Source of the DNA: JAAXQD01 sp963790095
GTDB lineage: Bacteria > Desulfobacterota > Desulfobacteria > Desulfobacterales > UBA11574
Direction of reading: 5' to 3'
DNA: 64,000 nt
NCBI GenBank assembly: GCA_963790095.1
Contig: CAWBNO010000034.1
Coordinates: forward strand, 200,242 to 264,241
Shown: piece after piece, positions 53,287 through 61,902 of the stretch
Numbering within the stretch: the stretch's first letter is position 1
Layout: each line of letters opens with the position of its first letter
The notes under the pieces: generated by a model
Told to the model about the DNA's origin: nothing
Databases searched by the model: none
Seen by the model: the letters and a program-made list of their open reading frames with translations, nothing else
Program-made: the position numbers and the translations under genes

Positions 53287-54741
53287 TTAACACCCGGCCG
53301 CCGGGCACATTCCGGCAAGGTTTTGTTGGTTGGCCTTTAAATACAACCAGATCTTCCTCAAATTGTGGGCAATGGAGACCAACTTGAATTCACCCGTTAC
53401 TTTTTGATTGCCTCGAAGCAGAAAGGAGGTAAATCCCATAATTGATTTGATATGTCCAAAAGGCGGTTCAACGGTATATTTGCGTTTGCCATAAATCGCC
53501 TTGCCGGAGTCTGAATCAAGCTTTTGACGCATTTGTTGCAGCTCTTTCTCATAAGGATGCCTGGAAATGGTCCTACCGTTTTCATTGCGGGTACAACGAC
53601 CAAAATGTTGGCAAGCCGCGCAGCATCTTCCCCGATAGATCCGCAGCGGTTCTTTATTTTTGCGTGTTTGCATATGGGAGAAAATCAGTTCTTCTCCTTC
53701 CGGGCAAATGTAAAGATCTCGATCTACATCATAAACGAAGCTGTCTTTGTGAAAAATGTCTATCTGCTTGCCCCGCTGTTGGGCTTGATATTCGCGATCC
53801 GGGATATAGGCATCAACGTTTCGCTGTTCTAATGCCTTGATATTCTCCCCGGAACTGTAACCCGAGTCGGCGCTGCATTCTTGAACTTTTTGTAAAGTGT
53901 TCTCTTCGGTCTGCTGTACCATCGGCAAGAGCTGTTCAACATCTGACGCCTGATTGGTTACATCAGCAGCAACAATGACCTGATGCTCGGCATCCACCGA
54001 AACTTGGGCATTGTAAGATGTTTTAATACCATTTGTGGTTTTCATAAATACAGCGTCGGGATCGGTCTTGTTGATCTTTTCCCTGCCGCCGGCATCCAGT
54101 TTCTTTTTAAGTTCTTTGAGTTTTTTGATTCGTTTTTTCGGATCACGGATGTCTTCCGGAAGTTCATCGCCGGTTTTATCCGGACCGTATAGATCATCTT
54201 CCTGCCGATCGATGGCTTCGGCATGTTCCAACCAGCGTCTGATCTCTTTTTCTATACGGTCACTATCGTATGTGTTTGCATCAGAAGCGTTGGCTTTGAT
54301 TTTGGTGCTATCAATGGCAACATGGCCCAGTTTGACCATGCCCAACTGCTTGCATAACAGAACGATTTGGGAAAACAGCATGCCCAGCTCTTTAAGATTT
54401 TTCTTTCTAAAATCGCTTACGGTCCGAAAGTCCGGCTTTTGCCATGCGGCCAGAAAAATGAACGCAATGTTTTCTTTGAGCGCTTGAGCGATCTTTCGCG
54501 AGCTGAATATGCCCCTAGCATATGCATAAAAGTAAATCTTGAGCATCATTGCAGGATGATAGGCTGGATTACCTTCAGTAGAGACTTTTTTGTATAAACA
54601 GGAAAGATCCAGCGTTTTAACAACATCATTGACAACCAGACACAGGTCGTCGGCCTCGATGAGGCTTTGAACACTTGGTGGAAATAGTGCCATCTGATCC
54701 TGATTGTATGGCCGGACATTTTTGGGTTCGGGTATCTTCAA
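53287..54741 (-). CDS. IS1182-family transposase
   Basis: A 484-residue DDE transposase: N-terminal DUF772-type domain (YHPAMMLKIYFYAYARGIFS, SRKIAQALKENIAFIFLA), catalytic core with HVAIDSTKIKANAS, VIVAADVTNQASDV, DSGYSSGENIKAL and the C-terminal cysteine cluster CAACQHFGRCTRNENGR. TTG start with AGGAGG upstream. No frameshift or stop, so it may be active. Confidence 0.95.
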   Translation of the reverse strand: MKIPEPKNVRPYNQDQMALFPPSVQSLIEADDLCLVVNDVVKTLDLSCLYKKVSTEGNPAYHPAMMLKIYFYAYARGIFSSRKIAQALKENIAFIFLAAWQKPDFRTVSDFRKKNLKELGMLFSQIVLLCKQLGMVKLGHVAIDSTKIKANASDANTYDSDRIEKEIRRWLEHAEAIDRQEDDLYGPDKTGDELPEDIRDPKKRIKKLKELKKKLDAGGREKINKTDPDAVFMKTTNGIKTSYNAQVSVDAEHQVIVAADVTNQASDVEQLLPMVQQTEENTLQKVQECSADSGYSSGENIKALEQRNVDAYIPDREYQAQQRGKQIDIFHKDSFVYDVDRDLYICPEGEELIFSHMQTRKNKEPLRIYRGRCCAACQHFGRCTRNENGRTISRHPYEKELQQMRQKLDSDSGKAIYGKRKYTVEPPFGHIKSIMGFTSFLLRGNQKVTGEFKLVSIAHNLRKIWLYLKANQQNLAGMCPAAGC

Positions 54742-54870
54742 AACAAATTCCTCCTGGTTAATTTCCAGGCAGGTCTATATCATATTAATATAAATTTATC
54801 AATATGTTATTTGTATTTTTATAACATCTTTTGGCCGACTTCGCTCCAATAATGACTCATTTTGCGTAAG
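54742..54870. other. IS1182 5' flank inside the element
   Basis: Non-coding, AT-rich leader of the transposase gene. Confidence 0.4.
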
Positions 54871-54887
54871 GAGTTGTTGGACAGGTT

Positions 54888-55052
54888 CTCCAATAAAGAT
54901 TTAAACTGTCACCACCGATCCCTGTTCCCCAAGCCGGAAAAATAGAAACTTATTATTTTAGGGTGTCCCCGACTTCCCACACTCTCAAAAAAGTATTTTT
55001 CTTCATCTATCCCGTTAGGAACTTATAAACTAATGTACGTCCCCCACTTTTC
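54888..55052. other. Intergenic region
   Basis: Contains AACTTATAAACTAATGTACG followed by TCCCCC (55019-55045), a repeat also present at 60687-60712. No gene. Confidence 0.4.
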
Positions 55053-55709
55053 CTACTCATTCACACAATTGATTAACCAGGGCAAATGTCTATTGTGGGG
55101 GTCATCGGAATAAATCTTATCGTTGTCCCATGTCTCTTGGGTTTCCAAAACCTCTCCATTCGGATGCTGCTGGTCCCATGGATCGACAACCATGATAATC
55201 GCGATACCGATGGGACACGTCATCCCGGAGATGTCATATCTGAACCGATCAGCAGGAAGGATGAACATATCAGATTTCTCGCTTTGCCCCCGGGCAAGGC
55301 CAGGCCACTGTTCTTCATGTCTCACAGGATCTGAATTGTTCCCGTCGTTGTCTATAAACCATGCCTCATATTGGAGCTTAAACGGACCTGCATCCGCATC
55401 GCCGTCATTTTCAACTTCGCCAAATATTTCGACAATGGTATTTTGCCAGAGTCGAACTGTCGGTCGTACCGGGTTTAAGTCCGGATATCGGAGTTGAGGA
55501 CGCGACCTGAAGTCTCCAAGAAGCCTGTCGAGTTCGCTCTTCATTTTCTCGGAGGGAACTGCACGAAAATCTCTGTTATCCGTTACCGGTTGTCGACCAC
55601 CGGTCTGACAACCCATCTGCACTATCGACATGACGAACATAACCAAGAGTAAGCGGATACATTGGGCAAACAGAGGAAAACGGGCAAAGGTTTGCTTGAA
55701 AAATGTCAT
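55053..55709 (-). CDS. Uncharacterised lipoprotein with CARDB-like domain
   Basis: A 218-residue lipoprotein. A signal segment (CIRLLLVMFVMSIVQMGC) ends in a lipobox Cys. The domain reads RPTVRLWQNTIVEIFGEVEN, DGDADAGPFKLQYEAWFID, and continues with YDISGMTCPIGIAIIMVVDP, like the beta-sandwich CARDB/bacterial-Ig type used in surface adhesion. AAAGGAGGTG precedes ATG. Its role is unknown. Confidence 0.8.
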   Translation of the reverse strand: MTFFKQTFARFPLFAQCIRLLLVMFVMSIVQMGCQTGGRQPVTDNRDFRAVPSEKMKSELDRLLGDFRSRPQLRYPDLNPVRPTVRLWQNTIVEIFGEVENDGDADAGPFKLQYEAWFIDNDGNNSDPVRHEEQWPGLARGQSEKSDMFILPADRFRYDISGMTCPIGIAIIMVVDPWDQQHPNGEVLETQETWDNDKIYSDDPHNRHLPWLINCVNE

Positions 55710-55817
55710 ACGTCACCTCCTTTGTTGTCTGTACATCAAATGTTTTTATTCGAGGTCCAACCTCATGGGCTCTTTTTCTAATAATCTTTATAATAGTTCT
55801 CCAAAGGTTTCAACCTT

Positions 55818-56042
55818 TCAGCAACGCCCCGCATTTCCACAGTAGGTATTGAATGTATCTAAAAGTTCAAACGAAGGTTCGATGAAGTTTTCGGTAATCA
55901 ATCCCTGGGCGATGAGATCCATAATGGACAGCAGCAGAAAAGGTTTGTGAGGCGCTTGATAGGTGGTCAGTGCAGACCATTTCTTTCGGTCTTTGTAGGT
56001 CCGCAGACAGGAAAACTTCGCGAGGTATTCGGCAAGAGACAT
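55818..56042 (-). pseudogene. N-terminal fragment of a sulfur-binding restriction endonuclease
   Basis: 74 codons: MSLAEYLAKFSCLRTYKDRK, then TTYQAPHKPFLLLSIMDLIA and QGLITENFIEPSFELLDTFN. This is the start of phosphorothioate-sensing (SBD/ScoMcrA-like) HNH restriction enzymes, which are normally about 300 residues. It ends abruptly with TYCGNAGRC. The start has AAGGAG upstream. Confidence 0.7.
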
Positions 56043-56312
56043 TCAATCTCCTTGCTCTTAAAAGGCTTTCTTTATTTCATACTTCTTTATATCGAATAAA
56101 TTTCTTAGACCTTCAATTTTGCACCCAAAACGGTACGTTTAAGACAAAAATTTTGCTGTTTTAAAAGCTCTTTTACATTGAATTCAACCGGTTAGCTCGG
56201 TCCGACCCCTATTCGCTATTCGGTATGAATTTTTTGGAATTTGCCAAAGGTCTCTAATCCATTGGACCTTAAATTTTAAAGCGTTTATCGGGTTTATGAA
56301 AAACACTGGAGA
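56043..56312. other. Intergenic region
   Basis: No gene; remnants of the restriction gene are not recognisable. Confidence 0.35.
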
Positions 56313-57407
56313 TCATGGATTGAATGATAAATAATCCGTATACCCTTCAGGACCCGGAGTGTACCATAACGACATATCTTCCGCCGGATTGAGAGTCCAG
56401 CCATTTTTGAGACGTTCTGGCAAATCGGGGTTGGTTATATAAGGCCGCCCAAAGGCGATCATATCCGCATTGCCTTCTGCGATTCTCTCTTCTGCGGTTT
56501 CTTTAGTATAACCGCAGTTACCAATAATGGTTCCATTGAAAAGCGGCCTGAATTCCGCCAGAGTCATAGGAACACCTTTTTCGTGAAAACCGAAGGCCAG
56601 CCCATCCATGATATGCAGATAACCAAGATTGAATTTATTGATCTCAGCAGCTACATAACGGAAAAGTTCTCTAAAATCATCGCACCCCATATCATTAAAC
56701 ACCCCGTTTGGCGAGATACGTGCGCCAACCCGCTCTGGTGGCCAAACCTCAAGCACAGCCTCTAAAACCTCTTTGAAGAATCGGAACCTGTTTTCGAGAC
56801 TACCACCATATTGATCATCGCGCATATTTGTTGTTGCATCAAGAAACTGATTGATTAGGTAGCCGTTTGCGCCGTGTACTTCAATCCCGGAGAAATCAGC
56901 GGCCTTGGCGTTTTCTGCCGCCTTACGGTAGTCATTCACGGTGGTCTTGATTTCGTCAACCGACATCGCTCGAGGGGTTTCATATGGTTTAATCCCATGG
57001 GGAGTTCTAATGTTATCACCGTTCAGCTTAACCGCTGAAGCCGAGACTGGGCGCTGACCGTTGTGGAAATCACTGTGCGATGCTCTGCCGCAATGCCACA
57101 ACTGGAGGAATACAGGCGTGCCGGTTGGTTTGAGTTTATTGGTGACCTTCCGCCAGCCTTTTACCATTTCTTCCGTATAGATTCCAGGAGAATCAATCCA
57201 GCCGATACCTTGCTTTGAAATCACTGTCGCCTCGGTAATCAGTAATCCGGCAGAGGATCGCTGGTAGTAATATTCTGCCATCAATTCATTCGGAACCCGG
57301 TAAGTGCCGGCACGTCCTCTTGTCATAGGAGCCATGGCAATACGGTTTTTTAATCGAAAATTTCCCAGAGTCATTGGTTCAAAAAGATATTCTTTTTTCA
57401 TATTCAT
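56313..57407 (-). CDS. NADH:flavin oxidoreductase (Old Yellow Enzyme, NemA-like)
   Basis: A 364-residue FMN-dependent alkene reductase: FEPMTLGNFRLKNRIAMAPM, the substrate-binding LWHCGRASHSDFHNGQRP, the catalytic His/Asn pair in VHGANGYLINQFLDATTNMR and the barrel-end GCDDFRELFRYVAA. Family members reduce activated C=C bonds, nitro compounds or N-ethylmaleimide with NADPH. GAGGA precedes ATG. Confidence 0.96.
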   Translation of the reverse strand: MNMKKEYLFEPMTLGNFRLKNRIAMAPMTRGRAGTYRVPNELMAEYYYQRSSAGLLITEATVISKQGIGWIDSPGIYTEEMVKGWRKVTNKLKPTGTPVFLQLWHCGRASHSDFHNGQRPVSASAVKLNGDNIRTPHGIKPYETPRAMSVDEIKTTVNDYRKAAENAKAADFSGIEVHGANGYLINQFLDATTNMRDDQYGGSLENRFRFFKEVLEAVLEVWPPERVGARISPNGVFNDMGCDDFRELFRYVAAEINKFNLGYLHIMDGLAFGFHEKGVPMTLAEFRPLFNGTIIGNCGYTKETAEERIAEGNADMIAFGRPYITNPDLPERLKNGWTLNPAEDMSLWYTPGPEGYTDYLSFNP

Positions 57408-57533
57408 TCCTCATTAATGAAAAATAATTAGTTGATTAGATAATATTTATATAGGTTTCACAGTTTGTTAATTTATTGGTTAATGATTATGTCTGTCCAA
57501 AAATATAAACTTAAATAGAACGTTAGCAATAAA
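57408..57533. promoter_or_regulatory. Upstream region of the Old Yellow Enzyme gene
   Basis: AT-rich region with likely promoter; no gene. Confidence 0.35.
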
Positions 57534-57625
57534 CATACCAAAAGAATAAAATTTTGAACAGCCTAACATTCCTTAATAAAATTGAGAAACTGTTCGACCG
57601 AAGCTATATGTATGATACAATTATA
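57534..57625. repeat. Direct repeat E, copy 1
   Basis: It matches 59861-59951 (ATACCAAAAG, AACATT-CTT-ATAA, TTGAGAA-CT, GTATGATACAATTAT). In plus-strand translation both copies read L(D/N)K(F/I)E(K/N)LF....Y, so they could be decayed remnants of a short divergent gene such as a TetR-like start. Confidence 0.5.
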
Positions 57626-57643
57626 ACCGATTGCCAACTATTG

Positions 57644-58597
57644 TTAAAACCTGGCGCTGAAGGTAATTCCCAGAAATCCGGCAGGGTCGTGGTTTTCCTT
57701 GATGATTGTATTGCCGTTTTCATCTTCCAAGCGAAGCTCTCCTCCGACTTCCACTCCCCCCACAACTCCGATGCGGATCATAGGGGTAAAGCTGTATGCG
57801 ATGCCGCCGAAGATGGGGAAGGAACGGTCGTCACCAATACCGTTGGGAACAGTCCCATCCTCATTAAGCCTGAAACGCAGCCTTTCGTAACGGCCGCCTA
57901 TGGAAAATGACCACACACGGGACGGCCGCCAGTCAAAGGTCAGTCCAGGTCCAAGTGTTGCGCCGACTCCCCGACCCGTGTTTAGGCTTAGCGTGTCGGT
58001 TATTTTCCAGTTGATGATCAAAATCGGAATCACCCGGGTACTGTCTTCCAATTGGGTCAGCACGCCAATTCCCGGGCCGATGGTCAGACGATCGCCGTAC
58101 CGGTAGGAAAAACCCGCAAAACCTCCACCGGTTAAGGCATTATCGAAATCAGCCTCTTTTTCTCCCGTAAACCGTATCGTGGGGGAGACGAATCCCGTCC
58201 ACGATTCGTTGATTTTCCAGCGCAAGGGGATACTGAAACGGAGGGAGTGAATATCCTCCCAGGGGTTTTGGCCCCCGAATCCCGTATTACCTGAAAAATT
58301 GTAGCCGTCGAAGCCGTATCCAACGGCCAGGGAAATGCTCGTTCCCTTGTCGGACACATAGGTGGGGCCGCCTTGAACAAAGAAACGATTCACGCTGAAA
58401 CTTCCGCCATTGTCGATGTCTGTGTCCATCTGATGGACGTATCCGCCACGCGTAAATACAGACCAGCCGATCTTCGAAGCCAGGCCGGCATTCTTTTCGC
58501 TTATTTTCCCGGCCTTAGCGATAGTGGGAACAGCAATCAGAAGAAACAAGCTTATAATCATTCCACAAGTAGGGTTAAAATTGATTTTCCCTTTCAC
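57644..58597 (-). CDS. Outer-membrane beta-barrel protein
   Basis: A 317-residue exported protein: signal peptide (MIISLFLLIAVPTIAKA-GK), then many alternating strands (GYDFDGYNFSGNTGFGG-type, SLRFSIPLRWKINESWTGFV, GRYERLRFRLNEDGTVPNG) and a last strand GFLGITFSARF ending in Phe, a typical outer-membrane insertion signature. No known channel family is recognised. GTG start with AAGGAGC upstream. Confidence 0.8.
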   Translation of the reverse strand: MKGKINFNPTCGMIISLFLLIAVPTIAKAGKISEKNAGLASKIGWSVFTRGGYVHQMDTDIDNGGSFSVNRFFVQGGPTYVSDKGTSISLAVGYGFDGYNFSGNTGFGGQNPWEDIHSLRFSIPLRWKINESWTGFVSPTIRFTGEKEADFDNALTGGGFAGFSYRYGDRLTIGPGIGVLTQLEDSTRVIPILIINWKITDTLSLNTGRGVGATLGPGLTFDWRPSRVWSFSIGGRYERLRFRLNEDGTVPNGIGDDRSFPIFGGIAYSFTPMIRIGVVGGVEVGGELRLEDENGNTIIKENHDPAGFLGITFSARF

Positions 58598-58679
58598 GAC
58601 AAAGCTCCTTTACTTTAGGCATTTTTCAATCACTACTAATTGAAGCATTTCGAAGCGACATCAATTGTTGGGCTTTCTC

Positions 58680-59315
58680 TCAGTCAGCACCTGCATTTAT
58701 CGGAATCAGAATCTCATTTCGCCGCAAGAACCACGGGGTAAAGGGTGGGTTGTATCGGGCCCATATGGGTTCGCCCACGATATTAAGGCCTCTTTCGTGA
58801 ATCCAATACTCCAGTTCCGATTTGTATTTAAGGTAGCGCTTTTCGCTCCAAAAACCGGAATAGCGCACTGCCGCCATACGTCGAGCCGGAACCTGACGCA
58901 AAGTGATATTTGGGTCCTCTGGCTCCGGAAGAGTTTCCAGGGTGTACGAGGCCGGCATCATGAAACTTACAGCCCATTTTTCCTGAACGCGTCGCTGTCC
59001 TACGGGAGCGGTCATTTTTATCTTTTCCCTCATTGGCTGTTGGGATACGGGAGCCGTCATCGCCACTTTGTCGCGTGACAGATTGTCGCCGGAGATGTAG
59101 CGGAAAAGCTTTTTGAATGCCCTGTTTCCAGCATCTTTAACATCTCCTTCCACAACGGTTTCGGCGAGGATGTGTGGTGCATAATCACGGATCTCGAACT
59201 TGTTGTCTTTTTTTACCACTTCGTACTTAGCCTCTTCGATCGCCATCGCATCCATCGCTCCAATTATTATGATCGCTACTGCAAACGTGATTCGGATTGA
59301 AAGTTTAATGATCAC
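58680..59315 (-). CDS. SOUL-family haem-binding protein
   Basis: A 211-residue exported protein: signal peptide up to AMA-IE near residue 25, followed by the SOUL fold: YEVVKKDNKFEIRDYAPHIL, GNRAFKKLFRYISGDNLSRD, KVAMTAPVSQQPMREKIKMT and the second TAPV segment. SOUL proteins bind haem or tetrapyrroles. It begins with GTG close to AAAGG; an alternative start a few codons later is possible. Confidence 0.92.
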   Translation of the reverse strand: MIIKLSIRITFAVAIIIIGAMDAMAIEEAKYEVVKKDNKFEIRDYAPHILAETVVEGDVKDAGNRAFKKLFRYISGDNLSRDKVAMTAPVSQQPMREKIKMTAPVGQRRVQEKWAVSFMMPASYTLETLPEPEDPNITLRQVPARRMAAVRYSGFWSEKRYLKYKSELEYWIHERGLNIVGEPIWARYNPPFTPWFLRRNEILIPINAGAD

Positions 59316-59380
59316 CGCCTTTAATGATTTACGTGGTAACTAATATACAACTTAGGCTTGGGTGCCAAAACGATGTCCTT

Positions 59381-59425
59381 AAAAAACTGTCCGACAATCA
59401 GCAATTAAGGTTGTCGGACAGTACG
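59381..59425 (-). terminator. Intrinsic terminator
   Basis: CTGTCCGACAA and TTGTCGGACAG form an 11-bp stem and, on the minus strand, TTTTTT follows. It ends the transcript of the gene at 59458. Confidence 0.8.
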
Positions 59426-59457
59426 AAAAACTCTAGTGGTATAATAAGTTCTCATAA

Positions 59458-59772
59458 TTAACCGGGCACATCTACAGGCGCGGCTCTTCCGCCGATGTAG
59501 TCAATGACTTCGTCATAGGTGTTGGTTAAGTTGCCCTTGACACCCTCGATTTGATCTCTTATCGGCTTCCATTCCAGAGGGCATTCCACCCTGAGCTGAT
59601 GAATCCTGTCTTCCAATTCAGTGACAACCATCTTGAGGTCTTGAATGTTTGGAAGAATTTTTTCCAGTTCTGCAGATCCCAATTGATCGGCCTTACGAAT
59701 TGTGTCAAAAATTTTTGCTTTCCATAAGGTCAGCTCCATATCCACATTTGAACAATAGTCTTTTACTTGCAT
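59458..59772 (-). CDS. Uncharacterised coiled-coil protein, 104 aa
   Basis: It starts MQVKDYCSNVDMELTLWKAK and continues TIRKADQLGSAELEKILPNI, QDLKMVVTELEDRIHQLRVE and VKGNLTNTYDEVIDYIGG. Long helices and an acidic composition suggest a coiled-coil cytosolic protein. AAAAAGGAG precedes ATG. No function is known. Confidence 0.75.
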   Translation of the reverse strand: MQVKDYCSNVDMELTLWKAKIFDTIRKADQLGSAELEKILPNIQDLKMVVTELEDRIHQLRVECPLEWKPIRDQIEGVKGNLTNTYDEVIDYIGGRAAPVDVPG

Positions 59773-60134
59773 GATTTTCTCCTTTTTCGGTTTGTTACTT
59801 CAATGTTCAATGTTAATTTTTAAAAATAAAAGAAAACTATTCAAAAATAAAAGCAACAACTATACCAAAAGGGAAATAATGTATAACACATCAACATTAC
59901 TTGATAAGTTTGAGAATCTTTTTTTCGAAACTGTATATGTGATACAATCATGTATCATTAGAAGTGTGTTACACTTTTAAGTTTGACTAACAGAGACAAT
60001 ATCTTTTGTCGTTAACCCATTTTCAATATAAAATGAGTCGCCTTGTTCAATGCCATGTCGTTTCATTTTTATTTAGATTATCGATTTTGCTCCAATTAAT
60101 GGCCTGTTCCATCTAAATTATGCCGTGGAAGAAT
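59773..60134. other. Intergenic region with direct repeat E copy 2
   Basis: Copy 2 of repeat E (59861-59951) plus the dyad TGATACAATCATGTATCA (59940-59957). A short plus-strand frame at 59771-59980 exists but is not convincing. Confidence 0.4.
59861..59951. repeat. Direct repeat E, copy 2
   Basis: See 57534-57625; same orientation. Each copy lies about 100-200 bases upstream of a minus-strand gene. Confidence 0.5.
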
Positions 60135-60221
60135 CTACAACTTGCACGTGGCCGCAGCGTTGCGCATACAGCTGTTTAAAAAATAGGCAATGGTAAGAAT
60201 GGTAATGGTTGTTCCGATCAT
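60135..60221 (-). CDS. Micropeptide, 28 aa, single hydrophobic helix
   Basis: MIGTTITILTIAYFLNSCMR, then NAAATCKL. The ATG is preceded by a perfect AGGAGGTG. The first two thirds form one membrane helix. Size and strong ribosome site resemble the 42-aa peptide at 32961. Unknown function. Confidence 0.5.
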   Translation of the reverse strand: MIGTTITILTIAYFLNSCMRNAAATCKL

Positions 60222-60843
60222 AATGCACCTCCTGTTTATATATCCATTAACTTAGTTATGTCTGATATATGTATTTCATGATGGGTCGTTTATTTACCAA
60301 TAAGCTATGGCCGGAACGTTAAAATGCAATACTGGTTAAATGAGGTTTTTATAATAGGTTATACCTGTCATATAAAACCGGGGCTTTTGGTTATCTAAAA
60401 AAGACAACTATAGGGTGTTGGTGGATGATCGTTCAATGCGAAGGAATGTACCATCTCAATGCTACTCAGTGGTTCAAAAAAGAAAAAATGTGTGTGATTC
60501 TAAATATATTTCTCAATCGAAATAAACAAAGCGGAAACTATAAATTGTGGTGCAGATTTAAGCCTTCAACCTTTTATATGTTGAGATAACCGAAAACAAT
60601 CGAGTGTATAAAAAACGGTGATACAAGGTTGGCACCCGATTACACTCTGAAGAAAAAGAACTTGGCCAAACATAGACTGGTGGGAACTTATAAACTTATG
60701 TACGTCCCCCAGAATTCCCTATCTGTTGTATTGACAAGGCTTAGACGGTGATTATTTTGAAATAAAGTTTTGAATTCATTGTGCCCCAGAGAATTTGCAA
60801 GAAAGATTAGACGCGTTCATGTTTGATAAGGGAGGTGGCAAAT
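60222..60843. other. Gene-poor region before the 97-aa gene
   Basis: A 54-codon plus-strand frame (60425-60589, MIVQCEGMYHLNATQWFKKE...) could be coding but has no good ribosome site; its DNA is homologous to 46990-47130. The repeat AACTTATAAACTTATGTACG is at 60687-60712. Confidence 0.4.
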
Positions 60844-61137
60844 ATGACCTTAAAAGATAACGACACTCGATTTACATTTTTTTTCCCCGATGCCCGGCTT
60901 TTGGATGAAGAAGAAATTGCTGCGATACCAACAGAAAAGAAAAAAGCAGCCGGAACTGATAAAAAAGAAGGCATTTGGCTTGAAATTTATTGTCCGGATG
61001 CTTCGTGCGTGACAGATGATGGACGAATTACAATACCAGCTGTAGTGGCTGAATCCGCTAAGAAAAAAGGCATTTGGCTGAATCTTTTCTGCCCGGAAGA
61101 GAGTTGTGAAATAAAGGAAATGTCAGATTTGCCTTAA
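60844..61137 (+). CDS. Uncharacterised protein, 97 aa
   Basis: ATG at 60844 follows GGGAGGTG. The product reads MTLKDNDTRFTFFFPDARLL, then KKEGIWLEIYCPDASCVTDD and KKKGIWLNLFCPEESCEIKE. Two similar K(K/E)GIWL-(E/N)(I/L)(Y/F)CP(D/E)xSC units suggest an internal duplication with paired cysteines, possibly metal-binding. No family recognised. It is one of the few plus-strand genes. Confidence 0.7.
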   Translation: MTLKDNDTRFTFFFPDARLLDEEEIAAIPTEKKKAAGTDKKEGIWLEIYCPDASCVTDDGRITIPAVVAESAKKKGIWLNLFCPEESCEIKEMSDLP

Positions 61138-61251
61138 CCGTTTTCCAAAATTTAAAGATTATTTTTTAATGCTGGACCCGGGGGTTTTGCATTCATTATG
61201 CTATGTTTTGATTGAATCTCATAGCCTATCGAAGGCAAATAGAAAAATATG
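61138..61251. other. Convergent intergenic region
   Basis: A short gap between the plus-strand 97-aa gene and iorB. No clear terminator is seen. Confidence 0.3.
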
Positions 61252-61827
61252 CTATATTCTTTCCTTTTCAAACAGTTCAAGGTTGGTTTCAAGTAAGCGC
61301 CCCTGCAACAAATCATCCATGGCCTGGATGTAATGTTCTTTTTTGATACCAGGAATCAGACTGTATTTGTCGATGTTGGCGAGCAAGACGATGTTCTGCA
61401 TGCGTGCATCTTTGAGGTCTGCCTTGAATACGCTTATCTCCCGGATATTTCGTTTCTGGCATTCCTTGCTAATTAGCGCCCCATTGACCGGTTCGGCCAG
61501 GTTCAGACGAACTTCCAGAGGTTGCCAGGCTGTATTATAATATAACAAGGTGCCACCGTCTTTCAGGGCCGCATTTGTACCCCGAAGGGCTTCATGGTGC
61601 TCAAGGGCGACCACAAGATCGGCTTCGTTCTGAAAAATCAACGGAGAATATACGCGGTCACCCAATCTTAATTGTGAAACCACAACCCCGCCTCTCTGGG
61701 CCAGACCGTGGGTGTCCACGCTTTTTACTTTTAGCCCGGCATGGTCTGCGCCTCTTAATAAAATTTCACTGAGAAGGCCGATTCCCTGCCCGCCGACACC
61801 GGCCAAATAAATATTAAATGCTTTCAT
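61252..61827 (-). CDS. iorB: Indolepyruvate ferredoxin oxidoreductase, beta subunit
   Basis: A 191-residue protein: MKAFNIYLAGVGGQGIGLLS with the GGQG motif of the gamma-type domain of 2-oxoacid ferredoxin oxidoreductases, followed by DTHGLAQRGGVVVSQLRLG. With IorA it forms the enzyme that oxidises indolepyruvate or other aryl pyruvates to acyl-CoA and CO2, reducing ferredoxin. GGAGTGAG precedes ATG. It follows iorA by 75 bases. Confidence 0.95.
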   Translation of the reverse strand: MKAFNIYLAGVGGQGIGLLSEILLRGADHAGLKVKSVDTHGLAQRGGVVVSQLRLGDRVYSPLIFQNEADLVVALEHHEALRGTNAALKDGGTLLYYNTAWQPLEVRLNLAEPVNGALISKECQKRNIREISVFKADLKDARMQNIVLLANIDKYSLIPGIKKEHYIQAMDDLLQGRLLETNLELFEKERI

Positions 61828-61902
61828 TTCTCACTCCATAATTTCAAAATCTTTCTTTCGTTAAGTTCACTATACACCGTCTCAAATTATTTTATTACGG
61901 GT

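Larger units (their letters stand above)
53141..54887. mobile_element. IS1182-family insertion sequence
   Basis: About 1.75 kb containing one transposase gene. Left end GAGCCTGTCTGGTAACT (53141-53157) and the complement of AGTTGTTGGACAGGTTC (54871-54887) match in 12 of 17 positions. The bases TCCA lie just outside on both sides (53137-53140 and 54888-54891), a possible short target duplication. The copy looks intact. Confidence 0.75.
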
